From an uncultured Prolixibacteraceae bacterium (GTDB taxonomy: Bacteria; Bacteroidota; Bacteroidia; Bacteroidales; Prolixibacteraceae), in NCBI GenBank assembly GCA_913063265.1, contig CAJXZG010000010.1, positions 27,550-91,549 on the forward strand: DNA of 64,000 bases, given 5' to 3'. Below the pieces are notes generated by a model that did not search any database, had not been told where the DNA came from, and was given only the letters and a program-made list of their open reading frames with translations. Position 1 is the stretch's first letter, and every line of letters starts with the position of its first letter. Positions 54,499 to 63,947 of this stretch are shown piece by piece. The position numbers were made by a program, and so were the translations under genes.

Positions 54499-54532
54499 AA
54501 AGTCCCCCTGGGGGGATTTAGGGGGTCTAAAA
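54499..54532 (+). repeat. Direct repeat, right copy, flanking the DUF559 gene
   Basis: A 34-bp copy of the 54018-54052 repeat in the same orientation, differing by one T in the CCCCCT(T)GGGGGG junction. It is followed 28 bp later by the start codon of the sulfatase gene at 54560. Confidence 0.85.
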
Positions 54533-54559
54533 CATTAAAAAACATTTTAATTATTAACC

Positions 54560-56209
54560 ATGAATAATACTTTTAAATTCTTACTGATTTGTTTAATCAC
54601 GATTACATCTTTTTCCTGTCAACAAAAAGAATCCCAACCGTCTCAGCCCAACATTATCATTTTTTTCTCCGACGATATGCGGGATGTGGATGTTTCGATG
54701 TACGGCAGGAATGAACCCACACCAAACCTTCAGAAACTGGCTGATGCGGGTGCTGTGTTTAGCAATGCATATTGTAGTTCGGGAATGTGCACACCAAGCA
54801 GGTATACTTTAATGACCGGTAATTTTGCATGGCGTTGTCAGGCTGATGATTTTTTGGAAAAGAATCCGAAAACTGAACCATATACGATAGCATGGAATAC
54901 CCATCTTTCTGAAAAAGATAAAACCATTGCTGAATATCTGAATGAAGCAGGTTACTACACCGGTTTTGTTGGAAAGTATCATATGGGAAGCGATAAAACA
55001 TTGTTCTCTTTTCCGAATTTTGATGATGAGGTAAATCCTTACGATCAGGAAGTAAATGCCAAACTTAAAAAGTATCAAAACGATTTACAGGAATATGTAA
55101 AAAATGTGGGAGGTTTTGATTATGCAGGTAGCGTTCTTTGGGCCAATTATGAACAAAATCCTATTCCAAAACACTGCTTTCATAATTTTGAGTGGATGAC
55201 CAAAGGAGCAATAGATTTTATTGAAAGCGCCGGTGATGAACCCTTTTTTCTTTACACCGCAACAACTGCGTTACATGGACCGCCACATGACAAAGCTCTG
55301 GAACTGGATGCACATGTTACACCAGGAGGATTATTGGAAAACCCTACTGAATTTCATCCTTCGAGAAAAGAATTAAAGGAGCGGCTGGAAGCAGAAGGTT
55401 TTGCTCCAAATCATCATAATGTGGGTTTGGCAATGTTGGATGACCATGTTGCCGCTGTATTAAAAAGACTGGATGAGTTGGGAAAAACGGAAAATACGCT
55501 GGTTATTTTTATGGCCGATCATGGTGTTGAACCTGGAAAAGCTTCGTGTTATGAGGTGGGTTTAAAAGTGCCGATGGCGGTTAAATGGCCCGGTGTGGTT
55601 AAGCCCAGTTCAAAAATTGATCATAACACCCAAATTGTTGATTTGCTGCCTACAGCGATGGAAGCTGCCGGTGTTCCCTTACCTGAAAATGAGGTGGATG
55701 GAATGTCATTTGTTGAGGCCTTAAAAGGGAAAAAAGGGAAGGGCAGAAAGTACCTCTATTTTGAGAATGGTTATTCCCGTGCCGTTTCTGATGGGACTTT
55801 TAAATACATGACACTTCGTTATCCGGAAAGAATTATTCAGGATATGAGAGACGGTAAACACGAATATGCACCAAATCACCTGGACTTTCCAATGCAACCC
55901 AATGCTCAGGTGGCAATCATTTATCATCCGCACTATTTCGAACAGGATCAATTGTATAATTACAAAGAAGACTACTGGGAACAAACTAACATCATTGAGG
56001 ATGAAAAGTTTGCGGGAAAAGTTGCTGAGTTAAAAGAGCAATTAAGGTTGCATACTGATAAATTTGACCATCCATATCCATTGGCAAAACAGGAATATTT
56101 GGAAACAGAGGAATTTCAAAAACTGGTTAAAAAAACCTATGCTTTGGGTACCGATTTTATTTATTGGTGGAATCCGGATAATTATGAATTGCCTCCGGGA
56201 TATAAGTAA
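54560..56209 (+). CDS. S1-family sulfatase, lipoprotein
   Basis: Sulfatase of 549 residues with lipoprotein signal (C20 in TSFSC), so attached to a membrane. Metal-binding FFSDDMRD (about 35-42), formylglycine signature C77-TPSRYTLMTG, KYHMGSDK with the conserved active-site lysine and histidine, and FMADHGVEPGKAS are all present. The length is normal and the frame is intact, unlike the sulfatase at 27625. It follows the DUF559 cassette, so the cassette may have inserted between the GH140-like gene and this one. The sulfated sugar it acts on is unknown. Confidence 0.93.
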   Translation: MNNTFKFLLICLITITSFSCQQKESQPSQPNIIIFFSDDMRDVDVSMYGRNEPTPNLQKLADAGAVFSNAYCSSGMCTPSRYTLMTGNFAWRCQADDFLEKNPKTEPYTIAWNTHLSEKDKTIAEYLNEAGYYTGFVGKYHMGSDKTLFSFPNFDDEVNPYDQEVNAKLKKYQNDLQEYVKNVGGFDYAGSVLWANYEQNPIPKHCFHNFEWMTKGAIDFIESAGDEPFFLYTATTALHGPPHDKALELDAHVTPGGLLENPTEFHPSRKELKERLEAEGFAPNHHNVGLAMLDDHVAAVLKRLDELGKTENTLVIFMADHGVEPGKASCYEVGLKVPMAVKWPGVVKPSSKIDHNTQIVDLLPTAMEAAGVPLPENEVDGMSFVEALKGKKGKGRKYLYFENGYSRAVSDGTFKYMTLRYPERIIQDMRDGKHEYAPNHLDFPMQPNAQVAIIYHPHYFEQDQLYNYKEDYWEQTNIIEDEKFAGKVAELKEQLRLHTDKFDHPYPLAKQEYLETEEFQKLVKKTYALGTDFIYWWNPDNYELPPGYK

Positions 56210-56236
56210 AAAAGAGAGTTTTTAGCTCTCTTTTTT
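56208..56236. terminator. Bidirectional terminator between converging genes
   Basis: AAAAAAGAGAG (56208-56218) and CTCTCTTTTTT (56226-56236) are perfect 11-bp arms around a 7-base loop. It serves the sulfatase gene on the plus strand and the CotH-domain gene on the minus strand. Confidence 0.88.
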
Positions 56237-56238
56237 AC

Positions 56239-59200
56239 CTATTCGTTATAAATTAACTTCTTAGTGATTATATTACTTTCCGATTGATAGGTAATTAAAT
56301 AAATTCCCGGTTTAATATCCAGCGAATTTAGCGCCACATGCCGGCTATGAAAACCTTCAAAAAGTGGTTCGTTTACCAGTGTATGAAGTAATCTTCCGTT
56401 TATATCGTATAAACCAATATTAACCTTTTCATTCTTTTCGATTGAAAAATCTATACTAACAGAGGTTGAGGCAGGATTTGGATAAACATCCAGTTCAAAT
56501 TCCCTGGTTTCAGCAACAAATACATCGGTAATAATCGAATTCTCATCATCGGCCATAGGCGAACCATTCAGGTATTTCGATGAAGTCCAGTACTCGTGAT
56601 TATTTGGATCACCCGTTGGATTGTCCTCAACCGAAACCAAAGAATAACCCAAACCATCAGCTTCTTCAGGCCAAGGTAAGGTATCATGGTATGTAAAATC
56701 CAAAACTGCTTCCTGTGTGGGAGTTTCCAAAATCACCCTTTCACCGCCATTTGATAAACTGCCATTGTATCCATGTTCTGTGCCAAAGCCGTACAATCTT
56801 TCAAATTCATAAGGATTGGAAGCTGCCACCACAAAAGAATTTGGCGCCAGTGTTGTTCCGTCAGGAAAAGTATAGGTAATTCCATCAACAAAAGACAAAC
56901 CTGAAAGATCCAGTGTTTTCGAACCAATGTTTTTCAATTCAATAAATTCAAGTTGTTTCCCTCCAACAGTATCCCAGTCGGCCGGATGATAATGCACCTC
57001 TGTAACTTTTAGATTGGTAAATAATCCTGAATCTTCAAAAATGAGATCATGAAGCGCGCTCCATGAATCGTATGATCTAACGCGGGCTTTAATTGTTGTT
57101 CCCGGTGTAACGGTAATTGTTAAAGATTTACCACCGTCAATGGCCGAAGGAGAACTATTACCACCAATAGCTCTCGGATCGGTTCCGTCTGTTGTATAAA
57201 TTATTGAACCACTTGGATTAATATGGTCCATTGTCAAATCGAAACTTCCTGAGATGGTGATTTTGTCTTCAATAATCTCAGTACCATTGTCTTTAAATAC
57301 CGGAGGCATAAAAGAAGTAATCGTCAGGTTTTCTTCAACCAGTTGCTGATAGACAATATCAGAACGGTATGGCATATAATCTTTTGTAATTTGGTCAATA
57401 GCAAATTTCCAATCATCATCTTTAGTTCTTGCCGTACCACTTTTGCTGTCTCCCCAGCGCGCCGATTCAGCAATAATTGCCATCTCCAATTGATCGGATG
57501 TTCTTTTAAAACGGGCAATACACGAATCGGGAGTAAAAACACCATTATTAAAGAAATGGCGATACACACGGTCGGCAAACTTTATTCTGTATTCTTCGTT
57601 TTTTGTTAATTTGTCATGTAACCATTGAGGATGAAATTTTTCTTTTCTTGTAACATTCATTGAAATTTTTACACGATTTTCATCAATACCAATACCGGGT
57701 CCAACCGGATCTGCCAACAAAGTGTGCTCCGCATCGTGTGCCAGAAAAATAAAACCATCTCTTTTTCGGGTTCTGTTATCTATAGCATAAAAATTATTTG
57801 GATTTCTGTTATTTGAGAATTTTGACACCGGTGCGTCAAAGTTTCCGGCATAAAAGATGGTGATCATATAATCGATAAAATTATCGATATCAATCCAAAC
57901 GATAAGTGAGGTGTCTACTTCTCCGGCTGAATTTAATCCGATTAATTCAAAATAATTTTCATTCGATTCAAATCCTTTTTGTACTATATCCCATATAGCA
58001 TACCAACTGTCAAGGTTTCCATCGGTAGCTTCAACTTCATAAATATTAAAACTTTCACCGACATCCACTTTAATTACATCATATTCATCTTTGTCTCCAC
58101 CAAAATAAGATTCGGCGAAATTGGCTTCTCCTCGTTCCTGTGTTTGAAACAATCCCCAATACAATCCATTTAAATACAAATGGTAATACCTGCTTCGTGT
58201 ATATGGTACATTCATATCTTTTTGACTGTCGCGTGAAAATACATCCCTATTGGAAGTGTTATAAATTGATTGTCCTCCTCCGTTTGCCCAGGAGTAGTTT
58301 TGAGAACATCTTAAATCGACCTTCTGGAATTCGTCAACTCCCTCATCTCCGAATAATGGAAATTCAAGCTGTCCCGGTCCGTATTCTTTTCTGAAAAACA
58401 AACGAAAAGCATGCTTTGGATAACCATCATGTCGACTCCAGCCACCTCTTATCCGGATTCCGGCATCAACGTTAAATCCGGGGCTTCCGTCGGGATTAAT
58501 TAATTCAATATTAGCCGGACGTTCCCAGTCATATCCATGTCTTTCCGCATTTACATAAATTCCTGAGTTTGGATCGAATAAATGTTCGGGATCGGTATTA
58601 ATTGTGATCGTTGGGATATCCAGAAGCGATGTTTCCATATGATCTTTATATCTTGGGTCGTCCGTAACTTTCGTATCCATTAAAAGATCAATCAATTGAC
58701 CGTTTACATTAAACACAGGCCAGCTGCCGCCGGGATGACTGGTAACATTTTTGACTGCATTCAAAAATATATAAGACCTTGAAACAGGCTCTCCCGGAGA
58801 GAGTCCATCTGCAATGGCAGAAGCACGAACAATTACCCCACCGGTTTTACCGCGGTTTAATGAAGTACTGTTAGGATCGACAATAACATATGCCGGAGAG
58901 TCTTCAGTTTTTGTATTTAATGAGGTACGGGGATCACTTCCATCAAGTGTATAAATAACCCTGGTACCGGGTTCTGAAGTGGTAATTTTAATCCGGGTAG
59001 GATTTTCAAAAAATCCACTCGGTGTATTAATGGTAACCGTTGCATCTGTTGCCGGAAGAATCTCCTTTCCTTCAAGTCTTACATTGATTAAAAAATCAGA
59101 ACTGGTTAAAGAGGTATTAAATCCCTGAACGGCAATTACGTTTGTTCCATTTACCAATCCGGCATCTTCTCCTTTAATCGGGAAACTTTCCCAGTCACCT

Positions 59201-59634
59201 GACTCATGACCAAAAGTTGAAGTTTTGTCGAATGACGGATTATCGGGTGCATTTTTCTGAACCACTTTAATACCGTTTATCCAAACAATAAAACCGTCAT
59301 CGTAATCCGCCATAAGCGTTAAATTGCCTATTTCTTCGATATTGCTTATGTCAAATTTCTGTCGAATATAAAAAGAGGTATAGTTGTTTTGCATATCCGA
59401 TAAAACGGTTCCACCTGTGCCATCGCCATAACGAAATGGTGCATTTCCTTTGGGCCAGGCTACATCGTTAAAACTTGCTGTTCTCCAGAGTGTAACTGGT
59501 GTTGAAGGTTCTGAATTTCCCTTAAAATAACTCCATTGTGAATTCCATTCGATTAAGACTTTATTCTGCGAAAAAGCCTGAATACAGATAAGGACTGAGA
59601 GTGAGAGAAATAGTATATGTTTATATTTTGTCAT
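56239..59634 (-). CDS. CotH-domain T9SS surface protein with chitobiase-like and lamin-tail domains
   Basis: Secreted protein of 1131 residues. Signal peptide 1-22 (ending QAFS); an N-terminal beta region with WINGIKVVQKN (about 25-190); a chitobiase-C-type domain (about 195-290, VIYTLDGSDPRTS); a CotH kinase-like domain (about 340-760) with IRIRGGWSRHDGYPKHAFRL, LYLNGLYWGLFQTQERGE and WIDIDNFIDYM; a second chitobiase-C-like domain (about 785-870, IIYTTDGTDPRAI); a lamin-tail domain (about 880-1000, KQLEFIELKNIGSKTLDLSG); and a T9SS tail (about 1055-1131, ELDVYPNPASTSVSIDFSIE). CotH relatives include protein kinases of spore coats; activity here is unknown. It belongs to a leftward cluster of surface proteins. 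Confidence 0.88.
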   Translation of the reverse strand: MTKYKHILFLSLSVLICIQAFSQNKVLIEWNSQWSYFKGNSEPSTPVTLWRTASFNDVAWPKGNAPFRYGDGTGGTVLSDMQNNYTSFYIRQKFDISNIEEIGNLTLMADYDDGFIVWINGIKVVQKNAPDNPSFDKTSTFGHESGDWESFPIKGEDAGLVNGTNVIAVQGFNTSLTSSDFLINVRLEGKEILPATDATVTINTPSGFFENPTRIKITTSEPGTRVIYTLDGSDPRTSLNTKTEDSPAYVIVDPNSTSLNRGKTGGVIVRASAIADGLSPGEPVSRSYIFLNAVKNVTSHPGGSWPVFNVNGQLIDLLMDTKVTDDPRYKDHMETSLLDIPTITINTDPEHLFDPNSGIYVNAERHGYDWERPANIELINPDGSPGFNVDAGIRIRGGWSRHDGYPKHAFRLFFRKEYGPGQLEFPLFGDEGVDEFQKVDLRCSQNYSWANGGGQSIYNTSNRDVFSRDSQKDMNVPYTRSRYYHLYLNGLYWGLFQTQERGEANFAESYFGGDKDEYDVIKVDVGESFNIYEVEATDGNLDSWYAIWDIVQKGFESNENYFELIGLNSAGEVDTSLIVWIDIDNFIDYMITIFYAGNFDAPVSKFSNNRNPNNFYAIDNRTRKRDGFIFLAHDAEHTLLADPVGPGIGIDENRVKISMNVTRKEKFHPQWLHDKLTKNEEYRIKFADRVYRHFFNNGVFTPDSCIARFKRTSDQLEMAIIAESARWGDSKSGTARTKDDDWKFAIDQITKDYMPYRSDIVYQQLVEENLTITSFMPPVFKDNGTEIIEDKITISGSFDLTMDHINPSGSIIYTTDGTDPRAIGGNSSPSAIDGGKSLTITVTPGTTIKARVRSYDSWSALHDLIFEDSGLFTNLKVTEVHYHPADWDTVGGKQLEFIELKNIGSKTLDLSGLSFVDGITYTFPDGTTLAPNSFVVAASNPYEFERLYGFGTEHGYNGSLSNGGERVILETPTQEAVLDFTYHDTLPWPEEADGLGYSLVSVEDNPTGDPNNHEYWTSSKYLNGSPMADDENSIITDVFVAETREFELDVYPNPASTSVSIDFSIEKNEKVNIGLYDINGRLLHTLVNEPLFEGFHSRHVALNSLDIKPGIYLITYQSESNIITKKLIYNE

Positions 59635-59844
59635 TTGCAGTGTTTTGAAAAATCAGGAATCTTAATTTAGGTTTTCGTGATTTTTGGTTTTAAGTGCTTA
59701 AAAATAACAACTATTTTATGTTTTTTACCTGAAATTAAATTTTTTGAATTTTATTCAAAGTGTTACTTCTGTATGATAATAGTTCAATTGAAAAGGTTGC
59801 TTTTACAAAAATATTCAGACAGGTGAACAGATAAAACCAGTTAC

Positions 59845-60861
59845 CTAACGTTTTGAAACAATTTTGGTTATAATTTGCTCATCATTTTCAACCTTAACAA
59901 CATATATTCCGGCATTTAAATCTTTGGTATTAATTTGATGTTTGCTGCCGGTGAAAATTGATTTGTGAACCAATTGACCTGTAATCGAGAAAATGGAGAC
60001 CGAACTTTCGCTCCTCTTTGTTGATGTAAATTCTAAATTTATATAATCTTTGACGGGAACAGGATATATTTTTAGTTCAGGGCCATTTTCAATTTCAGAA
60101 ACTCCGGTTGAAACCTGTTCCGGATCGATTAAAATCATTAGACCAAAATGGTCGGCATTTTTATACATGTCATTATGCTGTGCCTGGGTCATTACCATGG
60201 AACCGATAAAATTTTCGCGGCCCGTTGTTTCGTCGTTATCACAATAAGCGATAGCCAATCCCATATTTTTATTATGGTGAAGCTTTACCCTGCTCCTTTC
60301 GGCTTGCGACATTGTAAACCTTGCATCGTAGTTTTTTATAGCAAATTCCCATAAATAAGTTTTTTCTGCAATGGTATCCATTTCAACAGTTATGTTGTTT
60401 TTTAAATTGACAGGATTTCTTGTAGGACTTAAATCCACTGCATCGTAGAATAAACTCACATGATAAGCAAAAGCGTTATAATTATAAGTATGATCGCCCA
60501 TAGAACGGTCTTCATCAATAAAAATTTCAAGACAGTCATCTTCCCACCATTTTTCAAGCGGGTTTGAATAATCGTCAGAAAGTGAGTCGTCGACTACTTC
60601 AACAAGAACATAGAGTAAATCTTCATCCCAGGCCACTTTAAAACGTCCGCTAAAATCTCCATCCTTCATGGTTGTTCCCCAGGGAATCCAAACCTGGTCG
60701 ATTGTATTCCATTCAGCATTTGCCCAACATTCCTCTGTTGCCTGTCCATCAATTGTTGGTGGAATTTTGGTGTGGTAACAAAACAAAGTATCGTTTTGTG
60801 TTTGACTAAAAACTGCTCCGGTAAAGAACAGTAAAAATAAAATAGAGGTAAAAATCTTCAT
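59845..60861 (-). CDS. CBM9-like secreted protein with T9SS tail
   Basis: Secreted protein of 338 residues with signal peptide 1-19 (ending GAVFS). A family-9 carbohydrate-binding-like domain covers about 25-235: IPPTIDGQATEECWANAEW, FKVAWDEDLLYVLVEVVD, WWEDDCLEIFIDEDRS. A T9SS sorting domain follows (about 264-338, LKIYPVPVKDYINLEFTST). No catalytic domain is present, so it is probably a surface glycan-binding protein. It lies between the CotH gene (210 bp away) and the propeller lipoprotein gene (19 bp). Confidence 0.85.
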   Translation of the reverse strand: MKIFTSILFLLFFTGAVFSQTQNDTLFCYHTKIPPTIDGQATEECWANAEWNTIDQVWIPWGTTMKDGDFSGRFKVAWDEDLLYVLVEVVDDSLSDDYSNPLEKWWEDDCLEIFIDEDRSMGDHTYNYNAFAYHVSLFYDAVDLSPTRNPVNLKNNITVEMDTIAEKTYLWEFAIKNYDARFTMSQAERSRVKLHHNKNMGLAIAYCDNDETTGRENFIGSMVMTQAQHNDMYKNADHFGLMILIDPEQVSTGVSEIENGPELKIYPVPVKDYINLEFTSTKRSESSVSIFSITGQLVHKSIFTGSKHQINTKDLNAGIYVVKVENDEQIITKIVSKR

Positions 60862-60880
60862 ATTATTTAGGTTTTGTGTT

Positions 60881-61876
60881 TTATTTTGAATAGTTGGTCC
60901 ATTGATTATTTACAAACCGGGAAAGTCCTTTGTCCGAAGCAAACCAAACTGAACCATCCGTATCTACAGCAAGAAATTTAATGGTATCGCTAATAAAATT
61001 ATGGGTTTCTTTTGTAAACGAAGTCCACTCTGAATTATTCAACCTGCTTAGTCCTTTTGTTGTTCCAAACCACCAATTGTTATCTTTATCCTTTACTACT
61101 GAAATTACATTGTCATCGATTAATCCATGGCTGCCGTCAAAAACTTCCCAATCCCATTTGGTAAATTCGCTGTAATGAAAAGCAACTCCTAATTCCGTTC
61201 CATAAACCTGTGTAATACTATCAATAAAAATGGTATTAATGTTATTTGATTCCAGAAATGTCCAGTCCGTTTCAAAAATTGTTGCCCCACTAATACCATC
61301 AACATCCATTTCTATTCTTTCAATGCCGCCACCTTTTGTTGCAACGTAGGTGTACCCATTTTCTGTTGAAGCAACATCAGTAATCCTGTAATTCAAATAA
61401 AGGTCATCTTGCCCGGTAGATTTTAACCATTTCCCATTATTGTTTATGGAGAGTCCATTAGGAATTGCAAAAATCCCCCGATTGGAAAAATCAAAATCGA
61501 GCTGGGAAACGGAGTTGTTGTGTAGTCCACTATTTGAGCTGTTTATCAAATCCTGATTGTCAAAATCCAAAACACCCGAGTTTGAAGCCAACCACAATTC
61601 ATTGGAATTTCTGGTAAATGTAAGGTCGTTTATTGGTTTTAAGTCGTTTTTGTTTTCCACAAATTCAAGCTCCCCTGTACTCACATTTAGAACAAACATA
61701 CCACTGTCGGTAGCTAGAATTTTTTCTCCCGTTTTATTTATGGCAAATCCGTTTACCACGGTAAAAGTTCTTTTTGTTTCAGGGAGATTGTTATTCTCTT
61801 TCTTGCAGGCATTAAAAGTTATAAATGCAAAAAATAGCGTTATTCCCAGCAGACTGGCCGATTTCTTAAAAGTCAT
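60881..61876 (-). CDS. Two-component-regulator-propeller-like lipoprotein
   Basis: Lipoprotein of 331 residues (C24 in FITFNAC) made of short beta-propeller blades: NDLTFTRNSNELWLASNSG, VVKDKDNNWWFGTTKGLSRL and LAVDTDGSVWFASDKGLSRF. These match the reg_prop blades found in hybrid two-component sensors, but no kinase or transmembrane module is attached. It starts 6 bp after the DUF362 stop codon, so the two are co-transcribed. A recognition or scaffolding role at the membrane surface is plausible. Confidence 0.8.
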   Translation of the reverse strand: MTFKKSASLLGITLFFAFITFNACKKENNNLPETKRTFTVVNGFAINKTGEKILATDSGMFVLNVSTGELEFVENKNDLKPINDLTFTRNSNELWLASNSGVLDFDNQDLINSSNSGLHNNSVSQLDFDFSNRGIFAIPNGLSINNNGKWLKSTGQDDLYLNYRITDVASTENGYTYVATKGGGIERIEMDVDGISGATIFETDWTFLESNNINTIFIDSITQVYGTELGVAFHYSEFTKWDWEVFDGSHGLIDDNVISVVKDKDNNWWFGTTKGLSRLNNSEWTSFTKETHNFISDTIKFLAVDTDGSVWFASDKGLSRFVNNQWTNYSK

Positions 61877-61882
61877 TTGGTT

Positions 61883-63787
61883 TTATTTTCTAAGAATAAC
61901 TTTTCCGGTTGCCAATGAGTTATTTATGTTATCACGAATTTTGTAAACATATAAACCATCTGGCATCAAAATATTATTCTCATTGGAACCATTCCACTCA
62001 ACAACATCTGAATTATTAAAACTAAACGTTTTAACTACCTGGCCATTCAAATTATAAATTTCCAAATCAGAGTTTTTTGAAATACTTACAGGCCGCACAA
62101 ATTTTGTTGAAATTGAGAAAGGATTTGGTGAAGCGATATTAATATTTTCAACTTTATTTGATGAAATTCCGCTTACACCGTTTTTAAAATATTTTAATTC
62201 AATTCCATCACCTGTCCCAAGGTTTCTTGAATAAAGCCTGTCGGTGGGATTGTTCCAGTGTTCAAATACTCCCAGGCTTTTCAATGGAATTCCGTCTCTT
62301 TCCGGGTCATAAGTAAGTCCATCAGGCCAATATTCGCTGCTGGCGCACTGCATAAGGTGGTCAGCAACTTCAACTTTAAATGATACCGGATAATTTCCTT
62401 TATCGTCATCCATTACGTTTTCCTGAAAAAGTATATCAAAACAAACTGATTCCAGTGCAACAGGATCCTGTCCGACAAAGATTGAATTAGGATAATCATT
62501 GTTAAAGGGATCAGATTTAAACTTGCTGATATAACCCTGCCAGCTGTCACCGGCCCAAATACCATCAACAATATAAATTAATCCTTTTCCACCTGTCTGC
62601 TCATGTCCCATGTAATCAACCGTATGTCTGTATTTTTTACTTCCCCTGTTATTTCTCGGCAAAGAATAGTGCATTGCAATGGCATACTGTTCCTCAGGTT
62701 TTTCACCCATTTTCAAATATGATCCCTGGTGATTTTTAGCAATTAAAGTTATTCCACCTTCGTCGTGGGTTTTCAAACATGGCACATTAATTACATAGGT
62801 GGCATCCAGGTATTGTTGTGGTAAAGTGGAACTCATAGTTTTTCCATTGTTATCTTTACCGGCAAAAAATAATACAGTTTCTTCAGAGGGTTTGGTTTGT
62901 TTTACACCTGGTGCACCTCTACCATCAACATAATTTACATCTGGAAATGTACCGGCTACTACCCGCCTGTACTCTAATCTAAACTGGCGGTAGGGATCAC
63001 CCAATGTAATATCTTGTTCGGAAACACCGGCATTTTCAACCAACTGATATAAAATGGCATTAAGCAATTGTGGCGTTGCATCCATTCTGGTTGGCCGGTC
63101 TCTGTCGCTACAACTTTGATTGGTAAGGTTAATTTTAAAAGCTATTTTCTCTCCGGGCGTATAGCCAACATCGCCTCTGCCATGGGTTTTATTATACGAC
63201 CTGAAAATTGCGTCCCAGGCATCTTCAAGGTTATCCTTTTCAGCATACTCAAGAATAGCCAGCTCAAGCATAAATTCAATAGCAATGCCGTTTACATTTT
63301 TATCTGTGTACCAGTAATCGTTGCTACCGCTTTTCGGAATATAGTCTTCGTTTGTGGCATCTTCATCCTGCACCCAAACAACCCTTCCCGGAAATAATCC
63401 TTTGGCTTCACCAATTGGTGTATTTGATGCTACCGGGAAAGTATCATCCACCGGATTTAAAACATCGGCAATGGAATCTTTAGTGTCGTTTATGATGATA
63501 ATGGAAAAGGATAATACCGCCAACAAAATAAAAGCTAAACCGATTAAATATTTTGAAGTACGAAACGACTGTTTTACTTTTTTTATCGAGAAAACTGAAC
63601 CACTGATGGCCAGCAAATAAATTACAAATGAAGACATTAACGGAGCAGCAGCCTGCATACAGGGGTATCTTGCCCTGCTTGGTTTTGGGATAACTCTGAC
63701 TAAAAACCAAAGTGTGGCAGTAATTCCGATAATAATCAGATATGTTTTGGAAAGTTTGAATTTTTTCCAGGAGAATTTTGTTTTCAT
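61883..63787 (-). CDS. DUF362 protein with three N-terminal membrane helices and a T9SS-like tail
   Basis: Protein of 634 residues. Three hydrophobic helices occupy about 14-32, 47-67 and 78-101 (YLIIIGITATLWFLVRVI, SSFVIYLLAISGSVFSI, YLIGLAFILLAVLSFSIIII). A DUF362 domain covers about 190-480 with YVINVPCLKTHDEGGITL, AKNHQGSYLKMG and IFVGQDPVALESVCFDIL. The end (about 555-634) looks like a T9SS sorting domain: IASPNPFSISTKFVRP, LEIYNLNGQVVKTFSF, PDGLYVYKIRDN. A multi-pass N-terminus with a T9SS tail is odd, because T9SS cargo is normally released into the periplasm. Function unknown. Confidence 0.82.
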   Translation of the reverse strand: MKTKFSWKKFKLSKTYLIIIGITATLWFLVRVIPKPSRARYPCMQAAAPLMSSFVIYLLAISGSVFSIKKVKQSFRTSKYLIGLAFILLAVLSFSIIIINDTKDSIADVLNPVDDTFPVASNTPIGEAKGLFPGRVVWVQDEDATNEDYIPKSGSNDYWYTDKNVNGIAIEFMLELAILEYAEKDNLEDAWDAIFRSYNKTHGRGDVGYTPGEKIAFKINLTNQSCSDRDRPTRMDATPQLLNAILYQLVENAGVSEQDITLGDPYRQFRLEYRRVVAGTFPDVNYVDGRGAPGVKQTKPSEETVLFFAGKDNNGKTMSSTLPQQYLDATYVINVPCLKTHDEGGITLIAKNHQGSYLKMGEKPEEQYAIAMHYSLPRNNRGSKKYRHTVDYMGHEQTGGKGLIYIVDGIWAGDSWQGYISKFKSDPFNNDYPNSIFVGQDPVALESVCFDILFQENVMDDDKGNYPVSFKVEVADHLMQCASSEYWPDGLTYDPERDGIPLKSLGVFEHWNNPTDRLYSRNLGTGDGIELKYFKNGVSGISSNKVENINIASPNPFSISTKFVRPVSISKNSDLEIYNLNGQVVKTFSFNNSDVVEWNGSNENNILMPDGLYVYKIRDNINNSLATGKVILRK

Positions 63788-63890
63788 AGTGGTTGGTTTT
63801 AATAGTCTTATAGTGGTAAAAATAAGCTTTTTTTCGGTTAAAGGAAATCAAGAGAAGTCAACACAGCAAGATTTAAATAAAATGAAACAT

Positions 63891-63898
63891 TATTTTTG
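63891..63898 (+). promoter_or_regulatory. Candidate -7 promoter element for the right-edge gene
   Basis: TATTTTTG is an exact TAnnTTTG match 50 bases before the ATG at 63948. No clear TTTG was found 19-21 bases upstream, so the assignment is tentative. Confidence 0.35.
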
Positions 63899-63947
63899 CA
63901 AATTGTCTTATAATTCTTAGATTTCGACACTTAACAAACAGAACTTA

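Noticed and set aside
41505..54540. Clusters of short palindromes considered as a CRISPR array
   Set aside because: The repeats are not regularly spaced, differ in sequence from spacer to spacer and have no cas genes nearby.
27511..54560. Insertion sequences within the spacer repeats
   Set aside because: No transposase or transposase remnant is present in any frame; only short non-coding inverted repeats are seen.
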